The notes: a model not told the origin generated them from the letters alone. 64,000 nucleotides of DNA from Levilactobacillus brevis (GCA_021383565.1 CP079699.1:1054001-1118000), one strand, 5' to 3'. Shown: positions 1-9,900, counted from the first letter of the stretch. Translations and numbers: made by a program.

Positions 1-120
1 GACCGAGAACCCCAGCGGCTTGATGAGGTCTAAGACCGTATCTGTGCCGGCACAGGTCCGGGCGATGTTTCCCGTATTGGCTGGAAATAGTGGTTCAAAT
101 AACGCAATATGATTCGTCAT
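1..120 (-). CDS. trmL: tRNA (cytidine(34)-2'-O)-methyltransferase, 3' truncated by window edge
   Basis: Forty N-terminal codons are visible, beginning [20 protein letters not shown] and continuing [20 protein letters not shown]. The [12 protein letters not shown] signature is the hallmark of the SpoU/TrmL (CspR) class of knotted SAM-dependent methyltransferases that modify the wobble base of some tRNA-Leu species. The ATG at 118-120 is preceded by a GGAGAG ribosome site 5-6 bases upstream. The SAM-binding knot near the C-terminus lies outside the window, so activity cannot be judged. Confidence 0.88.
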   Translation of the reverse strand, partial: MTNHIALFEPLFPANTGNIARTCAGTDTVLDLIKPLGFSV

Positions 121-164
121 ACTCTCTCTCCGTTCTGTCTATCAAACATTCGTTCTGTTCCATC

Positions 165-194
165 ATTATAGCCATTCTGGTAGGCTTTTGACAA
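165..194 (-). promoter_or_regulatory. Promoter for trmL
   Basis: On the minus strand, TTGTCA (189-194) and a perfect TATAAT (165-170) are separated by 18 bases. They sit about 45 bases upstream of the trmL start. Confidence 0.65.
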
Positions 195-265
195 GGCCCG
201 CTTTTCACGGTCACTCACCAATTCTGCGTGACGGTAACATGTCAGCTTACACCCAGTTGACCACA

Positions 266-310
266 GAAAAAAAGCAGTTCCTCGGTGTGGGCACGGCGAG
301 GAGCTGCTTT
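266..310 (-). terminator. Rho-independent terminator of the rlmA transcript
   Basis: A 14-bp stem (271-284 with 297-310, one G-U pair) has a 12-base loop. It is followed on the minus strand by a run of seven T. It ends transcription coming from rlmA at 441. The rest of 121-440 holds only the trmL promoter. Confidence 0.85.
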
Positions 311-440
311 AGTGAAGTGCTACTTGTCAGCCGCTAACAGTATTCGCTGATATCGACCGCCAAACGATTTCTCATTGGTAAATATAACACCGCGCTGTCA
401 GGTTCGCAAGTCCCTTGCCTAAGATTCTTTAACGTTTTAC

Positions 441-1292
441 TCAATTCACTTGCGCGCTTAACAAAGTCACATCGACGGTGATGTGGTCGAACGGATGGGC
501 TTGAACCTCCGCCAGTTGGGCCTCATCAGCACCCCAGTGCATCGGAGTCATCAGCATCAAGTCGGCGAATAGGTCCGCTGGTACCGGCACTTGATAGCGA
601 ATTCGCTGGGTCGTCGCCGTTGGGTAGTGTTGCTTAAATAAGCCCAGCACGTTGCCGTTATCGTAGGTGGCGTGCGCACTACCGGCCGGGAAGATGGCCT
701 GTCGCAATTCAATCAGGTAATCGGCGTTGGGGATCACTTTCAACAGACGACCACCGGGGGCGAGCACGCGGTTAAACTCCTTGTAGGCCGACGGTGAGAA
801 GAGATCCAGGACCGTGGTGAAGGTCCCGTCACTAAAGGGCATCTGGGCCAGATCGGCCACGCAGAAGAAGGCGGAACTTCCCAGTTGCGTCGCCAGATTA
901 ATTCCCGGCTTGGAGAGGTCAAAGCCAATGGCGGTATCGCGATTGTCGCGGCGTTGCAGAACATCCGCCAATGGCGTGCCCTCCCCGCAACCCACGTCGA
1001 GAATGGTCTGCGGACCGGCCGGCATTTGGGCGGCGAATTCGGCCGTAATCCCGGCAAACAAGCCGGCCTGGAGCATCCGGCGCCGGGCGGCCAACATGGC
1101 ATTGTCGTATTCACTGGCCACGGCACGTTGCATGAAGTATAGGGTACCCTTCTTGGACAGATCCACGTTGTGCCCCTGCGGACAGACCAGGCTGTGTCCG
1201 TCGACGTGATCGTACGGGGCGAGGCAGACGGGACAGCGGAATAAATTTACGTGCGCGGTCAAAAAAGCAGCCGCTTCATCAATCTTTTTCAT
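441..1292 (-). CDS. rlmA: 23S rRNA (guanine-N1)-methyltransferase, RlmA family
   Basis: A 283-residue class I SAM methyltransferase. The N-terminus carries the zinc finger of the RlmA/TlrB family (CPVC near residue 21, then CPQGH). The SAM-binding motif ILDVGCGEG lies near residue 98. Gram-positive members (RlmAII) methylate G748 of 23S rRNA in helix 35, the region contacted by tylosin-type macrolides. The start at 1292 was chosen because GGAG lies 9 bases upstream; the frame stays open 30 codons further without a better start. Its first codons overlap the end of the upstream permease gene by 14 bases, so translation is probably coupled. Confidence 0.85.
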   Translation of the reverse strand: MKKIDEAAAFLTAHVNLFRCPVCLAPYDHVDGHSLVCPQGHNVDLSKKGTLYFMQRAVASEYDNAMLAARRRMLQAGLFAGITAEFAAQMPAGPQTILDVGCGEGTPLADVLQRRDNRDTAIGFDLSKPGINLATQLGSSAFFCVADLAQMPFSDGTFTTVLDLFSPSAYKEFNRVLAPGGRLLKVIPNADYLIELRQAIFPAGSAHATYDNGNVLGLFKQHYPTATTQRIRYQVPVPADLFADLMLMTPMHWGADEAQLAEVQAHPFDHITVDVTLLSAQVN

Positions 1293-2463
1293 CAGTTGTT
1301 TCTCCTTGTTCAGTTCCGGGCGTGGCGGGTTCCGTGTAGCCACCCACGAATTGGCGGTACCAGCGGAAACTTTCCGTAGCAATCACGCGAATCACGGCGT
1401 ATCCGGGAATTCCCAGAACCACGCCGAGGACGCCAAAGGCTTTCCCGGAAATTAGTAAAATAAAAATAATTGTTAACGGGTGAATCTTAAGGGAGCTTCC
1501 CAAAACGAGGGGCGAAATGAACCGGCCCTCCAGCGTCTGCTCAATGACGAAGACCAGCAACACCTTCACCAACATCCACGGTGAAATGAAAGCCGCGACT
1601 ACCACGGCCGGTACCATGGCTAAAAATGAGCCCAGATACGGGACCAAATTCAAGACACCGGCGACAATCCCCAGCAACAAGGCAAATCGTAGGCCAACAA
1701 TCAGGAATCCCACGTAGAAGAGAATAGCGACGATAAAGGCCACGATTAATTGTCCCCGAACGTAGTTGCTGACTTGGCGGTTCATTTCGACCAAGAGGTG
1801 CTTGGCCGATTCACGGTGCTTAATGGGCAACACCTTGGCCAAATAATCGGGCAATTGATGACCATCACGCAATAGATAGAAAAGAATAAATGGTGCCGTG
1901 ATGACCCCCACTGCGATGGCGACTACTCGGCCAACAATGTTGCCGACGGAGCTGACCGTGCTCTGGGCGAAGCTAGAAATCACCGACGATGAACTGTCGG
2001 CAACCTGCTGGTTAAATTGATCCAGTTGATCCTTTAGTCCACTCAGCCGGTCGTCCTGTAGCCACAGGGAAACGGTGTTGGTTACGTCGCGCCAGTAATG
2101 CGGCCACTCGGCAATTAATGTGGTCAATTGCCGTTGAACCATGGGGATCAGGCTCCCGATCCCCCACACCAGAAGCAATGCCACGATGACGAATAGCCCC
2201 AGAATGGACCAGGTCCGTCCCACATGGCGTTTCTCCAAGAGATCGACCAGCGGATTGAGTAAATAATACCCCACTCCGGCCAGAATCACTGGAAGTCCCA
2301 CGATCTGCCAGACCAAAACCAATGGCGTGGCGAGCCACGGGACTTTACTTAGGACTAGTAAAATGAGTAAAATAAGAAGCGTAATAGTTAGTATGGAGAC
2401 CAAACGATTATTGACCACCCAGTTCCAGAACCAGGAACGTGATTTATGCGTATCTGCTTTCAA
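1279..2463 (-). CDS. AI-2E family transporter (UPF0118 membrane permease)
   Basis: A membrane protein of about 394 residues with roughly eight hydrophobic segments: two near residues 20-60, one near 75-100, and the characteristic cluster in the C-terminal half containing VPYLGSFLAMVPA. This matches the AI-2E transporter family, whose members include a Na+/H+ antiporter and the TqsA autoinducer-2 exporter; the substrate here is unknown. The start is a TTG at 2463 (LKADTHKSRS follows) with GGGAG 8 bases upstream. An in-frame ATG 18 codons earlier lacks a ribosome site and would precede the predicted -10. It is first in a two-gene unit with rlmA and divergent from cutC. Confidence 0.82.
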   Translation of the reverse strand: MKADTHKSRSWFWNWVVNNRLVSILTITLLILLILLVLSKVPWLATPLVLVWQIVGLPVILAGVGYYLLNPLVDLLEKRHVGRTWSILGLFVIVALLLVWGIGSLIPMVQRQLTTLIAEWPHYWRDVTNTVSLWLQDDRLSGLKDQLDQFNQQVADSSSSVISSFAQSTVSSVGNIVGRVVAIAVGVITAPFILFYLLRDGHQLPDYLAKVLPIKHRESAKHLLVEMNRQVSNYVRGQLIVAFIVAILFYVGFLIVGLRFALLLGIVAGVLNLVPYLGSFLAMVPAVVVAAFISPWMLVKVLLVFVIEQTLEGRFISPLVLGSSLKIHPLTIIFILLISGKAFGVLGVVLGIPGYAVIRVIATESFRWYRQFVGGYTEPATPGTEQGETTDEKD

Positions 2464-2493
2464 TAGCTTCACTCCCGTTGATAGCGTGCGTAC

Positions 2494-2522
2494 ATTGTAC
2501 CATATCGTTAGTGACATTGACG
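2494..2522 (-). promoter_or_regulatory. Extended -10 promoter for the permease-rlmA unit
   Basis: Minus-strand TATGGTACAAT holds a TG-extended -10 (TACAAT at 2494-2499). The -35 at 17 bases (CGTCAA) is weak. It lies 30 bases upstream of the TTG start. Confidence 0.5.
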
Positions 2523-2552
2523 ACTATCTCACTTGAGAAAGGATTGACGATT

Positions 2553-3179
2553 TTGCTGTTAGTTGAACCGTTACTGGAAAATTACCCGCAACTCCCCGCC
2601 GCTGTGGAGGCTGGGGCCAAACGCGTCGCCCTCGCCGACAACCTCGCCGTTGGCGGTACCACCATTAGTAAGGGGGTCATGGGGGAAGCCGTGCGTTACG
2701 CCCACGAACATCAGGTCACTTTAGACGTTGTGATCGCCCCACGTGGCGGCCATAGTCCCTACGATGACGTTGAGATTAAGATGATGGAGGCCGACCTCTT
2801 AGAAGCCCAGCAACTGGGCGTGGACGGCGCTATCTTTGGTGCGCTCACGCTCCAACACCAACTCGATCAGGAGGCTCTGAGCCCCCTAATCGCGGCCGCT
2901 GGCGGGATGACGCTAACCTTCAGTACGGCCTTTGATCAGATTCGGCCCCAGGATCGCGGGGCAGCCGTTGACTGGTTAGCTAATCAGGGCTTTGACCATA
3001 TCTTGAGTACGGGTTTGGCGAATGAAGACCGGTTAGAAGACTGGACTATGACCAAACGCCTGACGGATTCCGTCGGGTTGACGCTGGTGCCAGCTGGCGT
3101 AGCGACTAACGAGGTCAAGAAGTTCGCCGATCAGTTGGGGACCAACCTCTTTTATGGTAAGAAAGTCTTGGCCCTGTAA
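2553..3179 (+). CDS. cutC: CutC family protein
   Basis: A 208-residue TIM-barrel protein of the CutC family, historically linked to copper homeostasis, though the biochemical role is unsettled. Visible family features are AAVEAGAKRVALADNLAVGG near the N-terminus, the VVIAPRGG segment, GAIFGAL, and LTFSTAFDQ. The start is a TTG at 2553 with AAAGGA 8 bases upstream; the frame is open for 38 more codons upstream, but that stretch overlaps the divergent permease gene and has no ribosome site. It stands alone, ending in a strong hairpin. Confidence 0.85.
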   Translation: MLLVEPLLENYPQLPAAVEAGAKRVALADNLAVGGTTISKGVMGEAVRYAHEHQVTLDVVIAPRGGHSPYDDVEIKMMEADLLEAQQLGVDGAIFGALTLQHQLDQEALSPLIAAAGGMTLTFSTAFDQIRPQDRGAAVDWLANQGFDHILSTGLANEDRLEDWTMTKRLTDSVGLTLVPAGVATNEVKKFADQLGTNLFYGKKVLAL

Positions 3180-3214
3180 TTAACAGAGAAAGACTTGAAC
3201 TTTTAAACAATAGA

Positions 3215-3252
3215 CAAAGGGAGTCGTGGCCAATCCGCCATGACTCCCTTTG
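3215..3252 (+). terminator. Hairpin downstream of cutC, probable terminator
   Basis: A 16-bp stem with one G-U pair (3215-3230 with 3237-3252) and a 6-base loop ends in CTTTG. The following T-run is poor (TTTGTGTTG), so termination may be partial. Bases 3253-3431 between here and the next gene show nothing recognisable. Confidence 0.6.
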
Positions 3253-3431
3253 TGTTGAGCGAACACCCGCCAATCTTCGAGTTGCCGCATGCAATGTCTC
3301 AGGAAACCGCATGTTTCAAGAGACGCTCTTCGTGATTGGTCCAACCCCAAGTTCGCAGTCCCACTGGCTACTGTATCTGCAATCAGTTATTACTTAAATT
3401 TCAATTCACCAATACTCCTCGCTACCACAGA

Positions 3432-4952
3432 TCAATCGCGAACCGTTTGCCCTCGCTTAATCGTTGTCAGCAATGCTTGCCATTTGGCCATCACCGCCGC
3501 CTCTGTATAGCGTTTAGTCAACCGCAAACTATTCTTCATATAATTTTTCTGTAGTTTGGGATCTCGCAAGTACGAACGAACCTTCCAAAATAACAAGTCC
3601 TGATCGTCGCGTGTTACCAAATTGCCGTTCACACCGTCTTCCACCAATTCACTCGGACCATAACGGATGTCATAGCTAATCACCGGCACGCCAAAGCTGA
3701 GTGCCTCCAACGTGGCCAACGAGAAGCCCTCCTCATTACTCGTCATCATTTGCAAACTAGCCTGGGTGTACTCAGCAGATAAATCAGTAACAAACCCGCG
3801 AAAGAAGACATGTTCACTCAGGTCATGCTCAGCAACGTAAGCCCGAAGTTTCTGCTCTTCATCTTGGTTACCAAAACCAAATAGGTGCAACTCAACATCT
3901 GGAAATTCGGTCACCAACCGCGCAACTACTTGAACTTGATGCAATACTTGTTTCTCTGGCGAAAATCTGGCCACACCAATAATTCGGTGCGGTTTTTTTT
4001 GACGCAAGTTTACCTTCTGCGACTGCGTATAGCCAACTGGAATGACGGATATCGGCGGTAATTGGTCAAATCGCGCCTGTAAATCTACCTGCTGTTGATG
4101 CGTGGAGACGATGAACCGGTCGAATTTTTCCGGCTGTGACAATGGTACTTGATACGAACTCTTCAAGGGTGCCGTCAGAACATCCTCCTGCCCACGCGCA
4201 TGGGTGCTGTGAAAGACCGCGCACACGGTGACATCAGTGGCAATATTCGCCATAGCTTGACCAATATAACCATTCTTATCACAGAAATAGACGTCCCCCA
4301 CTGTATATAGCGTATCGAAGAAAAAGGTCTGGAGTTGTTCTTCGGTGTCAAAGAACCAGTCTCGTTGGCGAAAATTTTTGAGGATGACTCGCTTTAACAC
4401 GGTTTGCCCTTTAACTTCCTGATACGTTTTTTCCATTTTAACCTGTCCGTTACGATTAAAATAAACCTCAGCTTGAACGCGTTGTTGTTCTTTCAGATAT
4501 TTTGTCTGACTCAGAAACCCTCGAGAGTCGTAAATGTCTCGCTTAACCTTCTGATGGTCTTGATCAAAGTAATTCACGTAGACCAATTGCTGATGGTCTT
4601 CATTAGCAAAATGGGCGTACGCCACGTAACGATTCTGCTCGTCAAACAACCGGACATCCGGGGCAATGTCGACAAATTCTAAGCGAAAGCCACAGACTGT
4701 TTCCCAAAAATCCAACCAGTCTCGATGCACGTCAATATTATCATCGGTAGCCTCCTGAAAATAATCGTAGAGCGTAAAGCACCGTCCCTGAAGGCCAAAC
4801 TTAACTGCGTTTTCATGAATTTTAGGATTGTACTTGGTATAAAGACAGGTTGCTGGCCATCCGGCATCGGTAAATAACTTCATGCGATTTACCTGAGCCT
4901 TTTCGATACCCGTCAATTTCCCGTTTAGATACGCCCCAACAAAGTAATTCAT
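3432..4952 (-). CDS. GT4-type glycosyltransferase 1 of the Ser-Asp protein locus
   Basis: A 506-residue protein whose N-terminal half (MNYFVGAYLNG, LTGIEKAQVNRMKLF) carries the domain seen in poly(glycerol-phosphate) glucosyltransferase-like and staphylococcal SdgA/SdgB-like enzymes. The C-terminal half is a GT4 fold: VARFSPEKQ near residue 330 for nucleotide-sugar binding, and EEGFSLATLEA near 410 supplying the E-x7-E donor-site pair. SdgA/SdgB add GlcNAc to Ser-Asp repeats, so modification of the neighbouring repeat protein is the likely role (inference). It is most like glycosyltransferase 4 at the other end of the locus. Last gene of a three-gene unit; AAAGGAG precedes the ATG. Confidence 0.8.
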   Translation of the reverse strand: MNYFVGAYLNGKLTGIEKAQVNRMKLFTDAGWPATCLYTKYNPKIHENAVKFGLQGRCFTLYDYFQEATDDNIDVHRDWLDFWETVCGFRLEFVDIAPDVRLFDEQNRYVAYAHFANEDHQQLVYVNYFDQDHQKVKRDIYDSRGFLSQTKYLKEQQRVQAEVYFNRNGQVKMEKTYQEVKGQTVLKRVILKNFRQRDWFFDTEEQLQTFFFDTLYTVGDVYFCDKNGYIGQAMANIATDVTVCAVFHSTHARGQEDVLTAPLKSSYQVPLSQPEKFDRFIVSTHQQQVDLQARFDQLPPISVIPVGYTQSQKVNLRQKKPHRIIGVARFSPEKQVLHQVQVVARLVTEFPDVELHLFGFGNQDEEQKLRAYVAEHDLSEHVFFRGFVTDLSAEYTQASLQMMTSNEEGFSLATLEALSFGVPVISYDIRYGPSELVEDGVNGNLVTRDDQDLLFWKVRSYLRDPKLQKNYMKNSLRLTKRYTEAAVMAKWQALLTTIKRGQTVRD

Positions 4953-4975
4953 TTGGCTCCCGCTCCTTTAGTCCA

Positions 4976-5179
4976 TTAAACTTCCCACGGATATTTACCA
5001 TTTTTATCTTTCTTCGTGTGTTTCATCATGTACTCAGTCCGTTCGTCCATCCGCTTACGGGTCTTTTTTTTATTTCGGTGTCGAACGACCAACACTACAA
5101 TCCCCAAGACAATGTAGATAGACATTCGAATAAACATCTGAACTTTTTTGTACGCAAACACGCTGGTCAAGATTATCAC
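4976..5179 (-). CDS. Small basic membrane protein
   Basis: A 67-residue protein with one hydrophobic segment (about residues 15-33, MSIYIVLGIVVLVV) followed by a strongly basic tail (RHRNKKKTRKRMDER), consistent with a single-pass protein with a cytoplasmic C-terminus. I do not recognise a family. The start is GTG at 5179. Its AGGAGG ribosome site is fused to the TAG stop codon of the upstream toroid gene, so the two are very likely co-translated. Position between the toroid and glycosyltransferase genes suggests it tethers or assists the modification machinery, but nothing in the sequence proves that. Confidence 0.65.
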   Translation of the reverse strand: MIILTSVFAYKKVQMFIRMSIYIVLGIVVLVVRHRNKKKTRKRMDERTEYMMKHTKKDKNGKYPWEV

Positions 5180-5192
5180 GGGTCGTCACCTC

Positions 5193-6833
5193 CTAATAGT
5201 TGTAGCGTACATAATTAATCAAACCAGAGAGAAAATGCTCACAGTCATCGATTCGCGTTCGAAAGTGATCATTCCGGGTAAAGAAGCCACCGTAAAATTT
5301 GCTGGGCTTGTAGAAAAACATAGCAACCTCGGGTTCAAACGCTCCAACCACTAGCTCATGCTCGGCTCGATATATCCAAACCGCCCGCAAATATTGGACA
5401 TCATAGTTCTCAAGGAGATCGTCATTACCCGTCCGCTGAACAGCAGCCACCAAACGCATCGTGGCATTCAGGAGCTCCAAGCGGGTTGGATGTGGTGTTA
5501 TCTGCCGTTTAATAATGTCTAGCTGATCGAACGCATTCTGCAGCCCCATGGCCATGTACTCGCGATTATCAGGAAAGACATGAACCGCCTCGTTCGTCGC
5601 GTAGGCAATCCAGTGATCATGATACTTGCCATAGTCATTTTTTACCATAAAGTCAAGCGTCTGCTGTGCCAGCTGTCGAATCTCCTCATCATCAGTGAGC
5701 TTGAACAATCGAAGTAGTGCAAAGACAATCTCACCTTCATAGTAAATAATGCGGAAGTGGTCTTTGACCGTCAAATCGGAATTCAACACGTGATTGAACT
5801 CGCCCGATGACTGACGAAACGCCTGCACACCGTAAAAAGCCTGACGGGCAACCTCAGTAAATTGGATATCTTGCGTCACTTCTTGATATTTGCAGAGCGC
5901 CAAGATTAGCATAGCTTGCGCACCCAGCTTAATTTCTGGTGTTCCTTTTTTCGGTCGTTCAATCACCAACCGTGCGCCATCATGAGTAATCGTTAACTCG
6001 TCAATACCCCATTTCAAGGCCCGCTTCACGCGATCAAAATCTTCAGTTTTACCAGTAAATGCAATTGCTTCCAGTAACGCATAAATACTGGAAAAGTGGC
6101 GCACACTATTATAGTTTGTTAAAACTCGCTGCATTGCTGGGAAATAACCATAAATAAATTTGCCATTGTCTTGGATTTGCCGTGCTAGATAAGATTCCCC
6201 TGCTATCAAATAGTCTGTAATCTCCCGGCGGGGGTCAAGGAGCCGCCGTACACCGATCGTTCCATCCTCCCATGTTGCTAACGGCCAGATATGCTGCCCA
6301 TCGGAAAAGATACCAAAAGTTGAAAAGCTCCAAATATACTGATTGCCTGCCAAATCAGGTTGCTCGCATCCATCACGTGTTTGTAAATAACGCGCGATTG
6401 CTTCAAAATCTAACCAACTACCGGTCTTATTCTCTCCAATAACATGTGCTTCCCCGGGATGAATGAACTCGTGGCCGTTAATTTCCATTTCCAGCAAAGC
6501 CGAGTGGAAATCAGCATCGAAGCTAAGTCCTCGCCGCCAAAAGTTCATGCGCTTCATGGATTTTAATTCACGCTGTAAACCAGTCATTTTTCTGCGCTGA
6601 ACACCGCACACAGCATCAATTCGAACCCAAGAATTCTGCGATGCCGGTGCCAAAATCATCAGAATTTTCGACCATGCCGCTTCGAAATTATTTTCATGAA
6701 TAAACTTAGTTGTTGCGCGATGGCGTCGATCTGAAACCGACAATGCTAATGTAACCTTTCCTGTTGCAACATCTTGGGCTGAACCAAGATTACTCATCGC
6801 CTCTCGAAATTCTCTGATCACTGACTTTTTCAT
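5193..6833 (-). CDS. Alpha/alpha-toroid-like protein of the Ser-Asp locus, function unknown
   Basis: A protein of about 546 residues. The C-terminal two thirds alternates helices with Trp/Tyr/Asn-rich turns (IWSFSTFGIFSDG, NYNSVRHFSSIYALLEA, DRVKRALKWGID, KLGAQAMLILALCKY, IIYYEGEIVFALLRL, HDHWIAYATNEAVH). This is the rhythm of six-hairpin (alpha/alpha)6 barrels found in glycoside hydrolases, lyases and epimerases. The N-terminal 130 residues are a separate domain I cannot place. No secretion signal is visible, so it should be cytoplasmic. It heads the toroid, small protein, glycosyltransferase 1 unit directly downstream of the surface-protein gene. A GTG one codon upstream (6836) is an alternative start; the ribosome site (GAAGGGCGG) is weak for both. 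Confidence 0.65.
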   Translation of the reverse strand: MKKSVIREFREAMSNLGSAQDVATGKVTLALSVSDRRHRATTKFIHENNFEAAWSKILMILAPASQNSWVRIDAVCGVQRRKMTGLQRELKSMKRMNFWRRGLSFDADFHSALLEMEINGHEFIHPGEAHVIGENKTGSWLDFEAIARYLQTRDGCEQPDLAGNQYIWSFSTFGIFSDGQHIWPLATWEDGTIGVRRLLDPRREITDYLIAGESYLARQIQDNGKFIYGYFPAMQRVLTNYNSVRHFSSIYALLEAIAFTGKTEDFDRVKRALKWGIDELTITHDGARLVIERPKKGTPEIKLGAQAMLILALCKYQEVTQDIQFTEVARQAFYGVQAFRQSSGEFNHVLNSDLTVKDHFRIIYYEGEIVFALLRLFKLTDDEEIRQLAQQTLDFMVKNDYGKYHDHWIAYATNEAVHVFPDNREYMAMGLQNAFDQLDIIKRQITPHPTRLELLNATMRLVAAVQRTGNDDLLENYDVQYLRAVWIYRAEHELVVGAFEPEVAMFFYKPSKFYGGFFTRNDHFRTRIDDCEHFLSGLINYVRYNY

Positions 6834-6860
6834 CACTAGAACCGCCCTTCGGATTTACTT

Positions 6861-6929
6861 CTCTTACAGATAAGAGCCCCCCCAGTTTGACCCAAAGGGG
6901 ACCCGATTGGGTATAAATTAAGTATACCC
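6861..6929 (-). promoter_or_regulatory. Three tandem hairpins between the surface-protein and toroid genes
   Basis: Reading on the minus strand: a perfect 7-bp hairpin GGGTATA/TATACCC (6909-6929), a 6-bp ACCCAA/TTGGGT hairpin (6890-6912) that shares bases with the first and so excludes it, and a perfect CTCTTA/TAAGAG hairpin (6861-6876) just before the toroid ribosome site. None has a T-run. No terminator follows the surface-protein gene, so this looks like an attenuation or processing region. A weak TTGAAT-16-TATACC promoter also overlaps it. Confidence 0.4.
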
Positions 6930-6977
6930 ACATTCAACATCTTTTATTACTATTTGCATCCTTTGTAACGATTAATT

Positions 6978-9900
6978 CTAGTCGTCACCGTGCTTTCTAT
7001 TCTTGCCACCAAAGTACCACCATGAGCCACCAGTTACCGCTGCAATTGCAGCTAGGATTGATCCCCAAAGTGTCAGGTTGTTACCATCCTTTTGTGCGCT
7101 CTGATCGGCTGTCGTTCCATCACTAGTCGTGGCCGAGTTGGCAGCCCCACTCTTCGATGCACTCGGCTTGTCAGCAGACTTCTTATCCGACGAGTCATTT
7201 GCAGAAGAACTAGCGTTATTGCCATTAGCAACTGGATTAGCTAGGTTAGTAGCAACGGGTTGCTCGCCTGTTTCTGCGGGTGATGAGCTTGCAGTGCCAA
7301 GCAACATAGCCATTGCGGAAGCTGTTCCAGCGTAAGTCCCAGCTGTACCCACACCAGCGTTCGCATCAGCATTTGAACTACTGTTATTGCTACCAGTTTC
7401 AGCACCATTTCCACCATTACCAGCAGAACCGGAATTGCTACCGTTAGAATCAGAACCGTTGCCATTACCAGTGTTAGAACCACTATCGGCATTCGAGTCA
7501 CTGTCGGAATCAGAGTCGCTATCACTGTCCGAATCTGAGTCACTATCAGAGTCCGAGTCACTGTCTGAATCAGAGTCGCTATCCGAGTCGGAATCGCTAT
7601 CCGAGTCAGAGTCACTATCTGAATCGGAATCACCATCTGAGTCGGAGTCGCTATCACTGTCCGAATCTGAGTCACTATCAGAGTCCGAGTCACTGTCGGA
7701 ATCCGAGTCGCTATCTGAGTCGGAATCACTGTCGGAATCAGAGTCGCTGTCGGAATCCGAATCACTATCGGAATCAGAGTCACTATCGGAATCAGAATCA
7801 CTGTCGGAATCACTGTCTGAGTCTGAGTCACTGTCGGAGTCGGAATCACTGTCTGAGTCTGAGTCACTGTCAGAATCTGAATCACTGTCTGAGTCAGAGT
7901 CACTGTCGGAATCAGAGTCGCTATCCGAGTCGGAATCGCTATCCGAGTCAGAGTCACTATCGGAATCAGAATCACTATCTGAGTCGGAATCGCTATCCGA
8001 GTCAGAGTCACTATCGGAATCAGAATCACTGTCGGAATCTGAATCGCTGTCAGAGTCGGAATCACTGTCGGAATCAGAGTCGCTATCTGAGTCTGAGTCG
8101 CTATCCGAGTCAGAATCTGAATCGCTGTCAGAGTCGGAATCACTATCTGAGTCGGAATCACTGTCGGAATCAGAATCACTGTCTGAGTCTGAGTCGCTAT
8201 CTGAGTCTGAGTCACTGTCTGAGTCCGAGTCGCTGTCGGAATCCGAATCGCTATCTGAATCAGAGTCACTGTCTGAGTCCGAATCACTGTCTGAGTCCGA
8301 GTCACTGTCGGAATCCGAATCGCTGTCAGAGTCCGAATCACTATCCGAGTCAGAATCACTGTCAGAATCTGAATCGCTGTCTGAGTCGGAATCCGAATCA
8401 CTATCAGAGTCACTGTCTGAGTCGGAGTCACTGTCTGAGTCGGAATCGCTATCCGAGTCAGAGTCACTATCGGAATCAGAATCACTATCTGAGTCGGAAT
8501 CGCTGTCGGAGTCGGAATCACTGTCGGAATCTGAATCGCTGTCGGAGTCGGAATCACTATCTGAGTCAGAGTCGCTGTCGGAATCAGAATCACTATCTGA
8601 GTCGGAATCACTGTCGGAATCCGAGTCGCTATCCGAGTCAGAGTCACTATCTGAGTCGGAATCACTGTCAGAGTCTGAGTCACTGTCAGAATCTGAATCG
8701 CTGTCTGAGTCCGAATCACTATCTGAGTCGGAGTCACTATCTGAGTCGGAGTCGCTATCCGAGTCGGAGTCACTGTCGGAGTCCGAGTCACTATCTGAAT
8801 CTGAATCGCTGTCTGAGTCCGAATCACTATCTGAGTCGGAGTCGCTGTCGGAATCAGAATCACTGTCGGAGTCTGAGTCGCTATCTGAATCGGAATCACT
8901 ATCAGAGTCGGAGTCACTATCTGAGTCCGAATCACTGTCAGAGTCTGAGTCACTGTCGGAATCAGAATCACTATCAGAGTCGGAGTCGCTATCGGAATCA
9001 GAATCACTGTCAGAGTCGGAATCGCTGTCGGAGTCCGAGTCACTGTCGGAGTCGGAATCGCTATCGGAATCAGAGTCACTATCAGAGCCCGAATCACTAT
9101 CTGAATCAGAGTCACTATCAGAATCAGAATCACTGTCGGAGTCGGAATCACTGTCGGAGTCCGAGTCACTATCTGAGTCGGAATCGCTATCCGAGTCGGA
9201 ATCGCTATCCGAATCGGAGTCACTGTCGGAGTCGGAATCGCTATCTGAATCAGAATCACTATCTGAATCAGAGTCACTATCCGAGTCAGAGTCACTATCG
9301 GAATCCGAATCACTATCAGAGTCGGAATCACTATCTGAGTCAGAGTCACTGTCAGAATCGGAGTCGCTATCCGAGTCAGAGTCACTGTCAGAATCTGAAT
9401 CGCTGTCGGAATCCGAATCACTGTCAGAGTCTGAGTCACTGTCAGAGTCTGAGTCACTGTCGGAATCCGAATCACTATCAGAGTCCGAGTCCGAATCACT
9501 ATCGGAATCAGAGTCACTATCGGAATCCGAATCGCTATCCGAGTTGGGGTCTGAATCACTGTCTGAGTCAGAGTCGCTGTCAGAATCTGAGTCGCTATCT
9601 GAATCGGAGTCACTGTCAGAATCGGAATCAATATCGGAATCGGAGTCACTATCTGAGTCAGAATCACTGTCTGAGTCAGAGTCACTGTCAGAGTTCGAGT
9701 CACTATCTGAATCAGAGTCACTGTCGGAATCGGAGTCGCTATCCGAGTCGGAGTCGCCATCCGAGTCGGAGTCACTATCGGAATCTGAATCGCTGTCAGA
9801 GTCGGAATCACTATCGGAGTCGGAGTCACTGTCAGAATCGGAGTCGCTATCTGAGTCGGAGTCACTGTCGGAATCACTGTCAGAATCTGAATCGCTGTCT

